NCBI GenBank assembly: GCA_015832175.1
Contig: WJXW01000006.1
Coordinates: 2,356,001 to 2,420,000 of the forward strand
Length of the DNA: 64,000 bases
Reading direction: 5' to 3'
Origin: Paraphaeosphaeria minitans
Lineage: Eukaryota > Ascomycota > Dothideomycetes > Pleosporales > Didymosphaeriaceae
Numbering within the stretch: position 1 is the first letter of the stretch; each line of letters opens with the position of its first letter. A model generated the notes under the pieces. The model was not told the origin of the DNA, ran no database searches, and saw nothing but the letters and a program-made list of their open reading frames with translations. Position numbers and translations under genes: made by a program. Shown here piece after piece: positions 43,946 to 53,706 of this stretch.

Positions 43946-45431
43946 ATGGTGTACATACGGCAAGACAAGCTCCCGAAGCTCAAGGAGTACAAATACTCTG
44001 GGGTCGATCACAGTCCGGTTTCGCGCTACATTTTGAAGCCCTTCTACACGCATGTCGTGATCAAATGCTTCCCCATGTGGATGGCGTACGTACCGTGACT
44101 TGCGAATTTGAACGTAAACAGCTAACGCGTCAATAGGCCAAATCTTGTGAGTTCTCTCGCACGCACGACGGTCCACCGAGCGCGCAAAGACGCCGCACGC
44201 GCAAACGCGCCAACGATGCATGTACTGACAGAAAGGCAAAGATCACACTCTCCGGATTCGGATTCGTTGTCGCCAACTTTCTGACCATGCTGTGGTACAC
44301 GCCGACGCTTGACCAGGACTGCCCGCCGTGGGTGTACGCTAGCTGGGCGATTGGGCTCTTCCTGTACCAGACGTTCGATGCGGTGGATGGAAGCCAGGCA
44401 AGGAGGACACACCAGAGCGGCCCACTAGGCGAGCTCTTTGATCATGGTGTCGATGCCGTCAACACCACCTTGGAGGTCCTGCTCTTCTCGGCTGCGATGA
44501 ACCTGGGACAGGGCTGGAAAACCGTCCTCACGCTGTTTGCTTGTGAGTAAGCTGGGCTTGGGATTCGACCGGGAACTGACACTGGAAAAGCGCTATTGAC
44601 GTTCTACGTCCAGACTTGGGACGAATACCACACACATGTACTCACACTCGGCTTTATCTCCGGACCCGTCGAGGGCATTCTCACGCTGTGCTTCGTATAC
44701 GCGGCCACGGCTGTCCTCGGTGGTGGAAGCTTCTGGCAGCGATCGCTGCTCGAGAGCATCGGCGTGCAGAACTACGACTTGATCCCCGACATTATCTACA
44801 ACCTGGCTTGGAATGAATGGTACATGGTCTATGGCAGCGTGGTGCTCGTCTTCAACGTTGTGAGCAGGTACGTTCCCCTTTTTCCTACCATCCACTCCAG
44901 AGCACTGACACACACAGCGCCCTGAACGTTATGGAAGCCCGCCGCGCCCGTGGCCAGCGCACCCGCGTCGCCCTTATGGGCCTCCTCACTTTCGGCGCCG
45001 CCTGGACCCTCATCCCCGCGTACCTCTACCTCCAGCCCATGATTTTGCACAACCATCTCGTTCCCTTCATCTTCTACGCCGGCCTAGTAAACGCCTACTC
45101 CGTCGGCCGCATCATCATTTCGCACCTGACCAAGTCGCGCTTCCCGCGCGGTAACGTGCTGATCTACCCGCTCATATACGGTGTCGCAGACTCCCTAGGC
45201 CCGTTCCTGCAGGAGAGGGTTGGCTTCGGCTGGCCAAGCGCGCTGGGCAACGATGTGTATCAGGTTGCTTTTGTGTTTATGTGCCTGGGGCTGGCAATCG
45301 GCGTCCACGGTAGCTTCGTGATCGACGTTATCTGGACGATTTGCGACTACTTGGATATCTGGTGCCTGACTATCAAGTACCCGTACCAGCCCGTCAGGGA
45401 GAACGAGGAGAAGGTGAAGAAGGAAGAGTAA
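43946..45431 (+). CDS. CPT1/EPT1: Choline/ethanolamine phosphotransferase (CDP-alcohol transferase)
   Basis: Five exons: 43946-44085, 44137-44146, 44242-44542, 44591-44867 and 44918-45431. All phases match, giving 413 aa. The second exon is only 10 nt and encodes the middle of M-A-P-N-L, a conserved start of the first helix. The catalytic CDP-alcohol phosphotransferase motif DG(x)2AR(x)8G(x)3D(x)3D is intact: DAVDGSQARRTHQSGP, then LGELFDHGVDAVN. It is followed by about seven hydrophobic helices. The enzyme transfers phosphocholine or phosphoethanolamine from the CDP form to diacylglycerol in the ER/Golgi, the last step of the Kennedy pathway. The C-terminal tail is basic/acidic (REN-EEKVKKEE). 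Which head group is preferred cannot be read from sequence. Confidence 0.96.
44137..44146 (+). other. 10-nt microexon of the phosphotransferase gene
   Basis: GCCAAATCTT is flanked by AATAG and GTGAGT. Skipping it would shift the frame and delete the conserved P-N-L, so accurate recognition is required. Confidence 0.85.
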
Positions 45432-46143
45432 GTTGGATGTGTGCTAGCTGGGACAGACGAGCGAAGTGGAGAGTAGAATGGATGCATGTCATTCAAGAGG
45501 AAGACATGATTGCCTTCCCGCTGCAAGTATATCTCAGAGATGAGGAGGTACTCTACAACTACGGGTAGGTTTCTGGGCCATGGTTCCGCATCGCGTGGTT
45601 ACATCTAGAGTTTTACATAATTCTGGGGCGCAAATTGCGAGTGAGAATATACCCTTTGACTCGGCTAGTGGTAATCATATGCTCTTATCGTATCATCGGA
45701 ACAGATCTTTGTGCCTACAGATATATCGGAACCAAGCATAGTCCTTTCTCTTCCCGAAAACGTATTCGTGCCCTTGGTGTACAAAGCGGAAGTCAGAATG
45801 GCACTCGACACCACTGCGGACGATGCCGACTCGGCTAGACCACATATTAGCACGCACAATCACATCTACTCCAACCTCTCGCGTTCAATCCACGAAACAC
45901 GCACTTGTTCACCAATAACAGGAACTTGAATTGCACGAACCACGAAGCCCACGCAGTTGCCACCTAAACGAGTGTCCTACCCCCTAGTTCAATCAAACCC
46001 AACCACAGACTACTATCTCCATCCCGGTTCAGTAACCACTGCTTCCGTCACTTCTCTCCGGGCCCATCTCGCCATCGACCTGCCTTCTGTCATTCCACTG
46101 TCCACATCCGAAAAAAGCATGCGTGCTTCTCAATGCGGCACGT
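45432..46143. other. Intergenic (convergent 3' ends)
   Basis: About 700 bp between two convergent genes. No gene or repeat is recognised. Confidence 0.45.
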
Positions 46144-46655
46144 CTAGTTCGGCACACACAACCCCGTCCTGCAGTCGCAGTGCTTCTTGCTGTCGGGACA
46201 ATTGTCGGCGTAAATCCAGTTGAACTTTCCCCGCGATTTCTCGGCACAGTACATCTGGTCGCGTTCCGTTAGACACGGTTTACCTGGGGTAATGGGATGG
46301 AGATGGAGATGGAGATGGAGATGGAGATGGAGATGGAGATGGAGATGGAGATGGAGATGGAGATGGAGATGGAGATGGAGATGGAGATGGAGATGGAGAT
46401 GGAGATGGAGATGGAGATGGAGATGGAGATGGAGATGGAGATGGAGATGGAGATGGAGATGGAGATGGAGATGGAGATGGGGAGACGCACAGAGTGTCCG
46501 CCGTTGTTCTCGCAAGCGAAGACGCCGGAGCCCGGGCACGACTCGCCCTTTTTGGCGTTGCAGACGGCGAGGTCGGCGCGCGGGGCGAGGGCGTCGGGGA
46601 TGCTGGCGGCGGCGGAGGCGAGGGCGAAGGTGAAGACGATGATGGCGGACTTCAT
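46144..46655 (-). CDS. Small cysteine-rich secreted protein with repeat-filled intron
   Basis: The start at 46655 gives a clear signal peptide (MKSAIIVFTFALASAAASIP). A Cys-rich part follows (AVCNAKKGESCPGSGVFACE). The frame then enters a (GGAGAT)n repeat and, if unspliced, encodes about 30 Ile-Ser pairs before stopping. A second Cys-rich stretch lies beyond the repeat in another frame: KPCLTERDQMYCAEKSRG, then NCPDSKKHCDCRTGLCVPN and stop at 46144. Removing an intron that ends CCCCAG at 46284 restores the frame only if the donor is GTCTCC at 46486. The better donor GTGCGT at 46490 gives a premature stop. The spliced product is about 102 aa. Size, signal peptide and Cys content resemble secreted effector-like or antimicrobial proteins. 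No family is recognised and no activity is claimed. Confidence 0.7.
46295..46482. repeat. (GGAGAT)n hexanucleotide microsatellite, about 31 units
   Basis: An uninterrupted run of GGAGAT lies almost entirely within the proposed intron of the secreted-protein gene. Being a multiple of 3, unit gain or loss never changes the frame of the read-through product (Ile-Ser repeat on the minus strand). Confidence 0.97.
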
Positions 46656-48120
46656 TTTGGATGGAAGGATGGAGCTGAGGCTTGGGATTTCGACTGTGTG
46701 ATTGATGGTGCTGAAACGATGGGTGCTGTGGATATCAACCGAGAGAAGGGAATCAAGACGGCTTTATATACGCTTTCTGGAGATGTTGAGGGGGGGAGTT
46801 CCCGTGTCTTTCTTCGGCGGAGGCGTTGTTGCCTTGGCCGTTGCGGTTTCCTGGCTCAGAACGAGCGTCTACTCAGCATTCCAGTCCTGGATGCCTCACC
46901 GCAGGCTGATCCTAAATTGCCGGTACGAAGCAGACTCGAATACGCCCGAGGCGTACAGGGTCTGTAGATTGCTGCCACGGGAGGGAGGTGTGTTCTTGGC
47001 CATTGCTGCGGTAGTAATGGCGTGTACGACTATGACTGCGTGTGGATGACAAGAGACTACTCTCCAGGAAGTTCCAACCCGGCTGCGGTGAACCTGAAGG
47101 GGGCATTGTGAACGTCGGGAATGGAGGTTGGATGACGATGGTTGGAGTGGCTGGATTGATGGTCTGAAAGAATTGCCAAAGGGAACCCATGCCGGTGCTT
47201 CGAGGCACAAATGGGAGGCGTTTGGAGGTCTGTGAGACTTCACTATAGTACCGTAAGAGCAACTTACGCTGCCAGGTAGCAGGACCTTGGGGGCCTGATG
47301 GACGGGAGTGCGGGTTTTTCCAAATTAAAAAATGGTTTTATGAGCTCTGAGACACAAAATCATCCAATTGTTGACTTGGGCATGGTGTAGACTTCACTCC
47401 AATAGTCCAAAACAAAGACGTTCTCACAGCCCCAGCATGCCGGTTGCTGTATTGATTCAACGACACTGATATTTTCAAACACTAAACTTTACAGACACAG
47501 CAAACGCATCCATGCTCTCCACCCAGTCTAGCCAGCGTAAGCGCAGCGTAGTAGTTCCACGAACGCGTTCACACATACCGCGTACGCTACTCCCAGTCAA
47601 GCGTTTCTCTACAGCGTTTGCCTAACCAAGGTCGGGACCTTCACCGGCTGCGTTGTGCCATAGAAGAACATCGCTAGATCGAATGGCCCGCACGGCAATA
47701 TCATCCCGACAAGGTATCAAGTGCAGCTTGGATACAGGACCCAATGGAAGAGAATCAAAGGCTGCCGCGTCGTTTCCCGAGGCCATGGTACGATTTATTG
47801 CCCAGTACTTTATCCGCTCGCTTCACGTGCGCATTCTACACATATTGGCCCTGCGAAGATCGCTTCATGGCCCATCGTTCTTGCTACTATTCCCGAGGCT
47901 GGCTTCAGTCGACGTGCACCCCGCAAAAAGCACGCACATAGCGGGGATGAAGGTGGTGCTGAAGGACCCCGTTTGCCCAGCTTGAGTGACATGTGTGAGT
48001 GCGCGCAAGGGACAAGGTCAGACTGATGAATCGCAGCAAGGGAGCCGCACACGTAAACGTGCACCCGGGCCCAAAATCGTGTATGGTTTCCTGACACCGG
48101 ACGGAATTGATAAGATCGCC
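46656..48120. other. Intergenic, nothing firm
   Basis: Short overlapping frames only, none with a domain. It includes the promoter of the secreted-protein gene. Confidence 0.4.
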
Positions 48121-48300
48121 ATGTCCCAAGATGCTACACCGCTTTCAGGCGTCCCAGATTCCTCATTTCAGCGACTGCTGCTTGCTGCCGTGGTGATACG
48201 GAATGGCGAGGTTGCAATGAGAAGACGGACCATCGCATCTCAATATGCGTTGACCGGTCGTTGGGAAGTTAGATGGTTGGCCTCGTCTTGGTCGAAGCGG
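48121..48300 (+). pseudogene. Possible Nudix-hydrolase relic
   Basis: An ATG at 48121 opens QRLLLAAVVIRNGEVAMRRR and then TIASQYALTGRWEV. This follows the start of a Nudix fold (hydrophobic strand, 'VIR-x-G-x-V', 'RR', 'GRWEVPGG'). The diagnostic GG and Nudix box are missing and the frame drifts. A chance resemblance cannot be excluded. Confidence 0.25.
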
Positions 48301-49324
48301 TCAACTTGGCCCCAGGAGAAGGTAACGGGGAAGCAAGATGCGGCAGTGCAGGCACAGCGTCTTACATGTTGGAATGCTCGAGCTGGGTAGATGTACGCCG
48401 AACGGTTAAGCGGGACTTGATATGCGGTTTGTAGGTCTATGCATGACGACATAGGGCTCTATTCATTACGCCATCCTGGATTAACCCCTTTTCAGCTGAG
48501 CTGGGATGCGGGCACGTACATGTGACCCCCAAAACTCTGGCAAAGATATGTTGGGTGGAGTGGAGAGTTTTCGAATGCTCCCTACACACTGGCTATTATA
48601 ACTGCCAAATGGAGTCCTTGGACTAAGAGCCAGATGTAAGTCTACCCTATCTTTGTATAAAATGTGAATGTCAAATGTGATAACATCAATGTGAACGGAA
48701 ATAGTATCTACGATACCTGAAGAGTGTACTACAAGAATCGAATATAGACAGAGAGCACCTATATACATAACCCTCCTAAACCAGTTCATGCCTCAAGACG
48801 CAAAGTCTCCTGCACCGAGCGGCAACTGACGTACCGGCAAATCAACCAGTCCTGCGCACTTTTGACATTTATCCTCCGTTTCTGTAGGTCCGAACATCAC
48901 CAAAACCTCGAGCCGCGTGCGAGTTTGATCAATCACGGGCATGCCGAAACAGTACCCACCGCCCAGTTCTGTTGTTATTGTGGTTGTCTCTCCCAGTAGT
49001 CCCCTCCTAGGAACGCAGCCAGAAGCCTTCCGAATACACGTTACCAAGAACCATGGATACCGTCGATAGCCTCCAATGAGCCCGTCACCTCAACATTTCC
49101 TTCAAGTGCCAGGCTCACAGCCACGTACACCAGCACGTGATTTGTGCTGAGCTGTAGGTATATTGCGCTTCGTTGGGCAAACGCAAGGCACAGCCTCGCG
49201 ACGGTCGAAGATCGCCAACGCGGCGAGCTGTTTTTATCTCTCACATTCGACGCATCTTCAGTGTTGACTTCATTCGTCGGAATCTCGCACGAGTCGCAGA
49301 CGAGTACGTCTGACTAGCCACTGC
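48301..49324. other. Intergenic, nothing firm
   Basis: Minus-strand frames at 48793-49244 are open but show no domain. A decayed gene is possible. Confidence 0.35.
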
Positions 49325-49615
49325 ACGATGGCAACGGAGAGATCAGGCTGCTATACCTGGATGGTGGCATAGCGGGGTCGCCGCATGGCTTTGGAGGGCG
49401 ATGATTTTCCGGCAAGCTAGGTACCTAGTGCAAGTCAGTTTGGCAACGCTGCCTACGCAATATTATGCTCTTTCGTACGCCTGGGGTGATCATCAGCCAT
49501 TTTCTTTAACACGGGAGCACGCAATACGATTGCCTGGAATTTACTCGTCCCATTGAAGAATATACATGACCGGACCTTGTCAGTGGTATGAGCTCTCATG
49601 GTCTGGTTTCACATC
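49325..49615 (+). pseudogene. Relic of a HET (heterokaryon incompatibility) domain
   Basis: Fragments of the HET N-terminal signature remain in order. GEIRLLYLDGG is at about 49335. LVQVSLATLPTQYYALSYAWGD is at about 49425-49495 in another frame, matching the hallmark 'YxALSYxWGD'. After another shift comes NLLVPLKNIHDRTLSVV, matching the 'NLxxALxxIR' segment. The stop codons and frame changes, and the absence of the downstream 'DAxCIxQ' block, mark it as decayed. Intact HET proteins trigger cell death upon non-self recognition. Confidence 0.7.
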
Positions 49616-51900
49616 TAATGAGCTAGGTACAGCGTGATGTGCCAATCTAGATCAATGCGGGGTGCATCGATCAACCTGATAATCCGCAGAAGAGTTCTCA
49701 GTAAGACGTGAAAATAAAATAACATGTCTTCTTTTATCATTATTATCATTGTTCTTCAGAATGGCCGCCTGGTCAGTAAAATTGAGAATTATATTTGTAG
49801 TAAATATAACCTCAGCACAGTGTGAAATATAACGCTGGCCTTGTTAGGAGCAAACAGTCCAAAAAGCCTATACGGTAGGTCAACAGACAAGATCATGCTT
49901 CTCTTGCGCTCCACGAAGCAAGCAAAGGTTCGTAGTACGCTCCGACCAATATACAAATGGGCGTTTGAAAGGCACAGCTTAGAAGCTTGTGCGCTTCGGA
50001 AAAATGCTGTCCGTGGTGAAATGGGTCAGGCATGACTTGTATACGTTGGTATCAGTGGCGGCCTCCGTGCTGATTCTCACCGAAGCGTCGCCAAGTCGGG
50101 ACCAGTGAGTAGAATTAAGTTCACACTGCGCGGAGGTGGAGGTGGAGGTCACTGGTGCGAGTCTTGATTATATTTCCTAGGCGATACTCCCACATCACAA
50201 GACGAGACGACATCTTTTTTTCCCATGTACGGTTTTACCATGTAAAGGTCTTTATTTTCTAATAACTAAAACATGGAGATGTAGTTTTCCTTGTCCACTC
50301 TGTTCAATTGCCAGAGGTATTGAATCTTTTCGCACAGCTGGTGAATCACTGGAACGAGCTCTAGAGATCTGATGCTCGCACAAGCTCCGTCGAGCGCGTG
50401 AGCATCCCGTTCTAGCTCGAGTATGATAGTCACGAAGAGGACGGGGAGGTGGAGGAGGAGGAGATGCCTTCAATTAATGTTTCTTTCTCGGGAGACATCA
50501 GTAGCTCGCGCCTGTCCCTAGAAAAGGTTCCGAGGCCACGAGACGCACGGGTCTTGGAGTGGAAGCTGTCTGATTGGCACGACCATTTTTACGAAATCAA
50601 CATGATGTAGATGGATAAGCTTGGTCCTTGGTGTTGGCTATAAATTTGCGGTTAACGCCGCAATGGACAGTAGTGATCCCCAATCTGGCTCACAATCTCC
50701 AAGCCAAGTTGGGAATTCAGCCACTGGTGCTACCGCTGCATCGGAGTCATAGTATATTGCACATGTGAACCACATGTAGAAGATATGTAAAACAACAATA
50801 GAATATTGACGCGCTTCTAACTGTTACCTAACCCGAATTGTTACTGTTTGCTCGTCTGAAACCGAGATTTGATTTCCGTGCCTTATTAACCTATATCCCT
50901 AGCTCAGGGTGTGTTGTAGGAGAATAAGAAGACACTGGGAGCACGTTGAAGAAATATTGCAAGGATATTAGCTCAAGAGGTTGCTGGTAACGTGCCTAAA
51001 GCTTCGGGTGGGCATGTTGCACAGAGTCGTTGGAGCTATCGATACCTTTATTAAGGCCACTCAAACTGGTGGCAGCCTTCGCGCTTACGAAGGTGCCTCG
51101 AGTGGGTAGCGAGCAATCATCAGTGAGAATGCTGATGACCACTGCATGCAATGAGCGAGTGACACAGACATAATAAATTAAAAACCGCCTCATTTCTTTA
51201 TTTCCAATCCCCTCTTTGTGAGAAGGCCGCGAAGAACTAGCGATTTGATAATGCAGTTTCAGTACTTGATCCAACGCAACCTAAAGACAAGTACCTACAG
51301 ACGATCAAAAGTTCAATCACTCTTTACACTGCACTTCGTCACAATACCTCCTTCTCCTGTTTTGTAATTAATAGTAAACAAACTTATGCCTACGTCAAGC
51401 CATCACAAACTCCCCCAAAAGCTTGCTGCCCGACGAATCAGCAGCTGTGACGCATCGCTTGGGGAGAACCTGCCAGCGCTCGCCTCGCGACGCACGACAT
51501 CTCGCCTCCCTTGCAAACGAGCTGCGAGGACTATACTACTTACCTACCTTCCAGCACAGGATTCAGTGTAGGTGTTACTGGTGCGGATGTCATTGACATA
51601 CGGTACGATACAGTACGATACCAACCAAGTTCCTCGACTCATCGTTGAGCCAGCCCAGCCCAACCCAGCCCAAGCCAACATGAGTAATAGGTAGTCTACC
51701 TACAAAGCCACACCGACACGCACCTAGGACTTGCCTATTCTAAACCCTTTTCCCGGCCAAGCAGACAAACAGACAGACAGACCAACAAACAAAATGACAG
51801 ACATACAATAAAAGTATTCGTTCCAATACAACAAACCTCCCCCCCCCCTCAGAAAAAAAAAGAAGAAAAAAGAATCGAAAAACTAAAAGAAAAGGAAAAA
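49616..51900. other. 2.3-kb AT-richer gene-poor region
   Basis: No convincing ORF occurs on either strand. Composition is AT-richer than around 5-14 kb. It may be decayed repeat or transposon DNA, but I recognise no element ends or transposase motif. A GTACGATACAGTACGATACC short repeat lies near 51602-51622, and AGCCCAGCCCAACCCAGCCC near 51650-51675. Confidence 0.4.
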
Positions 51901-52238
51901 ATGCCATCCCAAACCACAATATCATCCCTCCGCCGCGCACTCCCCCACGACCCAGAGTAAGCACACACACGTCCACCCACGCCTTCAATCTTCTCAACCT
52001 ACACCGCGCGCGTGTGTGTATGTGTATGTGAGCATGCTATCCCAACACCCCCAGAAACCTACCCCACCTCCTCAACCTCATCGCGCGCAAACACGGCTCG
52101 AAGAAGAAGGGCGGAGCGATCGAGGGCGGCGTTATTGCGGGGATTGTGATTGGGATTATTGTTGTTCTTGTCGTTGTTGGGGTTGTTGTTTTGGTGCTGG
52201 TGCGTAGACGGGCGGGGAAGAGAGGGGTTGGTAGGTAA
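51901..52238 (+). CDS. Small single-pass membrane protein, 79 aa
   Basis: Two exons, 51901-51956 and 52055-52238, joined across a 98-nt intron (GTAAGC...CCCAG) in phase. The N-terminal 40 residues are polar and basic (MPSQTTISSLRRALPHDPEN, ARKHGSKKKGG). They are followed by a Gly/Ile/Val transmembrane helix (IAGIVIGIIVVLVVVGVVVL) and a basic end (VRRRAGKRGVGR). Topology by the positive-inside rule is ambiguous, since both sides are basic. It is too short for routine ORF calling. I do not recognise a family. The A-rich leader just before the ATG favours a true start. Confidence 0.7.
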
Positions 52239-52847
52239 CTAGGTGGGTAGACTAGACTAGGCTAGGCTAGGGGGGGGGCGCGTAGATGAGGAGCGTGTTG
52301 GGGAGGGTTTGGGGTTTGGTGGGAGGGAGAGAGGGAGGAGGGGATATACTGGGTTAGGCCTATGTATGGTTTTCTTCTTCTTCTCCTTCTTTTGGATGGA
52401 GTTCGTGTGGTGTTATATTCGAATGTTAACACTCAAAGCGTTGGTTGTGCTTGTGATTCTAGTCCACTCGTGGAGGGCCAAATCCCAATAAGGCTGAGAC
52501 TGTGCGTGCAATGGGAGCGGAGTGCCGACGTGGGATCAAGGAATGAGTACACGAAAAAAGGCAGTAAGCAGTGGTCGCATGGATGGATATGTAGATTGCT
52601 AAGCCGGGACGCTCAAACTGCACTTCGCGCACGGCGCGTGAGCTACCCTTTATGCATCGACGTATTTCCTACGTCTCTGAACTCGTAACTGAAAACCAAA
52701 AACCTTCCAAATCATAGCCTCGTGAAGCTGCACCTCAATACCGTAGCAATGGGAGTCATTCGTAGCAGTTTGTAGTGGTGGTAGTGGAAGCGTATGGAAT
52801 TATCGTGGCCGTACGCCTGGATACGGCTCCAACATGCCTCGATCCGC
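52239..52847. other. Intergenic (convergent 3' ends)
   Basis: It begins with short GGCTA and G-rich runs. No gene is recognised. Confidence 0.45.
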
Positions 52848-53209
52848 CTATGAGGGAATAGCCTCGTATCCGCTGTCATTGTGCGCAGCGCGGTTGGAGA
52901 AGAGGTAGTAGATGAGCATGCCGACGAGCGGGAAGAGGAAGACGACCAGGCACCAGATGACCTTGTTGAGCGGGGGGCGGTTGGACTTGACGATTTCAAC
53001 TCCTGGATGTTAGCTATTGTTCTATTGATTGCCTGTCCCGTCTGTGCATGCATACCCCAAGCAACAATGTCGAGAATCAGGACGATGAATCCAACGATGC
53101 CGCCACCCGTCGGGCCTTGCCAGTTGGTGCCCTGCGCGGTGACGGGCGCTGCCTCAACAACGAGGCCCAGGGAGAGCTGCAGGAAAGCGGCGAGCACGAA
53201 CTGGAACAT
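52848..53209 (-). CDS. PLDc_N-type small membrane protein
   Basis: Two exons, 53209-53056 and 53002-52848, joined across a 53-nt intron (GTATGC...TCCAG) in phase, 102 aa. A hydrophobic N-terminus (MFQFVLAAFLQLSLGLVVEA) is probably a signal peptide or first helix. Two further helices (GGIVGFIVLILDIVAW, NKVIWCLVVFLFPLVGMLIY) carry the pattern of the PLDc_N / cardiolipin-synthase N-terminal domain. 'LDIVAW…EIVKSNRPPLNKVIW' and 'FP-x-x-G-x-x-I-Y-Y-L-F' are typical. No phospholipase catalytic HKD motif is present; family members in fungi are usually this short. Function unknown. Confidence 0.85.
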
Positions 53210-53706
53210 GGTGACTTTTTTTTTGTATTTGAGGTTTCTGGTATCGCGAGTATGTGGGCGAAGTGTGGACGACGGAGCGGGGTGTACTTAAGGAAGAGGC
53301 GCTGCAGCCTGCTTGTCATTACGCGGTCCAAGCGCCTTACTTTTGTGACGTCACGCATGCGCAGCACTGGTCACGCGACTCTAAGCGGCTAGCTGCATGC
53401 GCCTGAACCGAATCCTCCGAACGTGGGGAGTGTGGAGTGTGGTCCACATCCATACATTCACAGCCATCCAGTGGCACCTTTCGCCAGCGGGAGCGAGTTT
53501 GGAAACACTGTCTTTGCAAGAATTCGTAAAAGACTCCAACGAAATGAAGTAGGAAAAACCTTGTACGAGATGTATATTACACCTAGCTGGCCACAACATG
53601 TGCATCGCATCACTCGCTTCCAACGAGACATATCTAACGCCGACCCCCATCCTCATCCCTCCAAACCCCTCAACTGCCTCGCATAATCCGTCAGCGCGTG
53701 CTTCTC
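53210..53706. other. Intergenic, about 500 bp
   Basis: PLDc_N promoter (with the CRE) and 3' flank of the ankyrin gene. Nothing else is seen. Confidence 0.45.
53346..53353. promoter_or_regulatory. CRE palindrome TGACGTCA
   Basis: A perfect site 137 bp upstream of the PLDc_N gene start, followed by a GCATGCGC palindrome. Confidence 0.45.

Noticed and set aside
48793..49244. Two minus-strand frames in tandem
   Set aside because: No recognisable domain; could not be joined into a sensible protein.
49616..51900. Transposable element in the AT-rich desert
   Set aside because: No terminal repeats, target duplications, integrase or transposase motifs could be recognised by eye.
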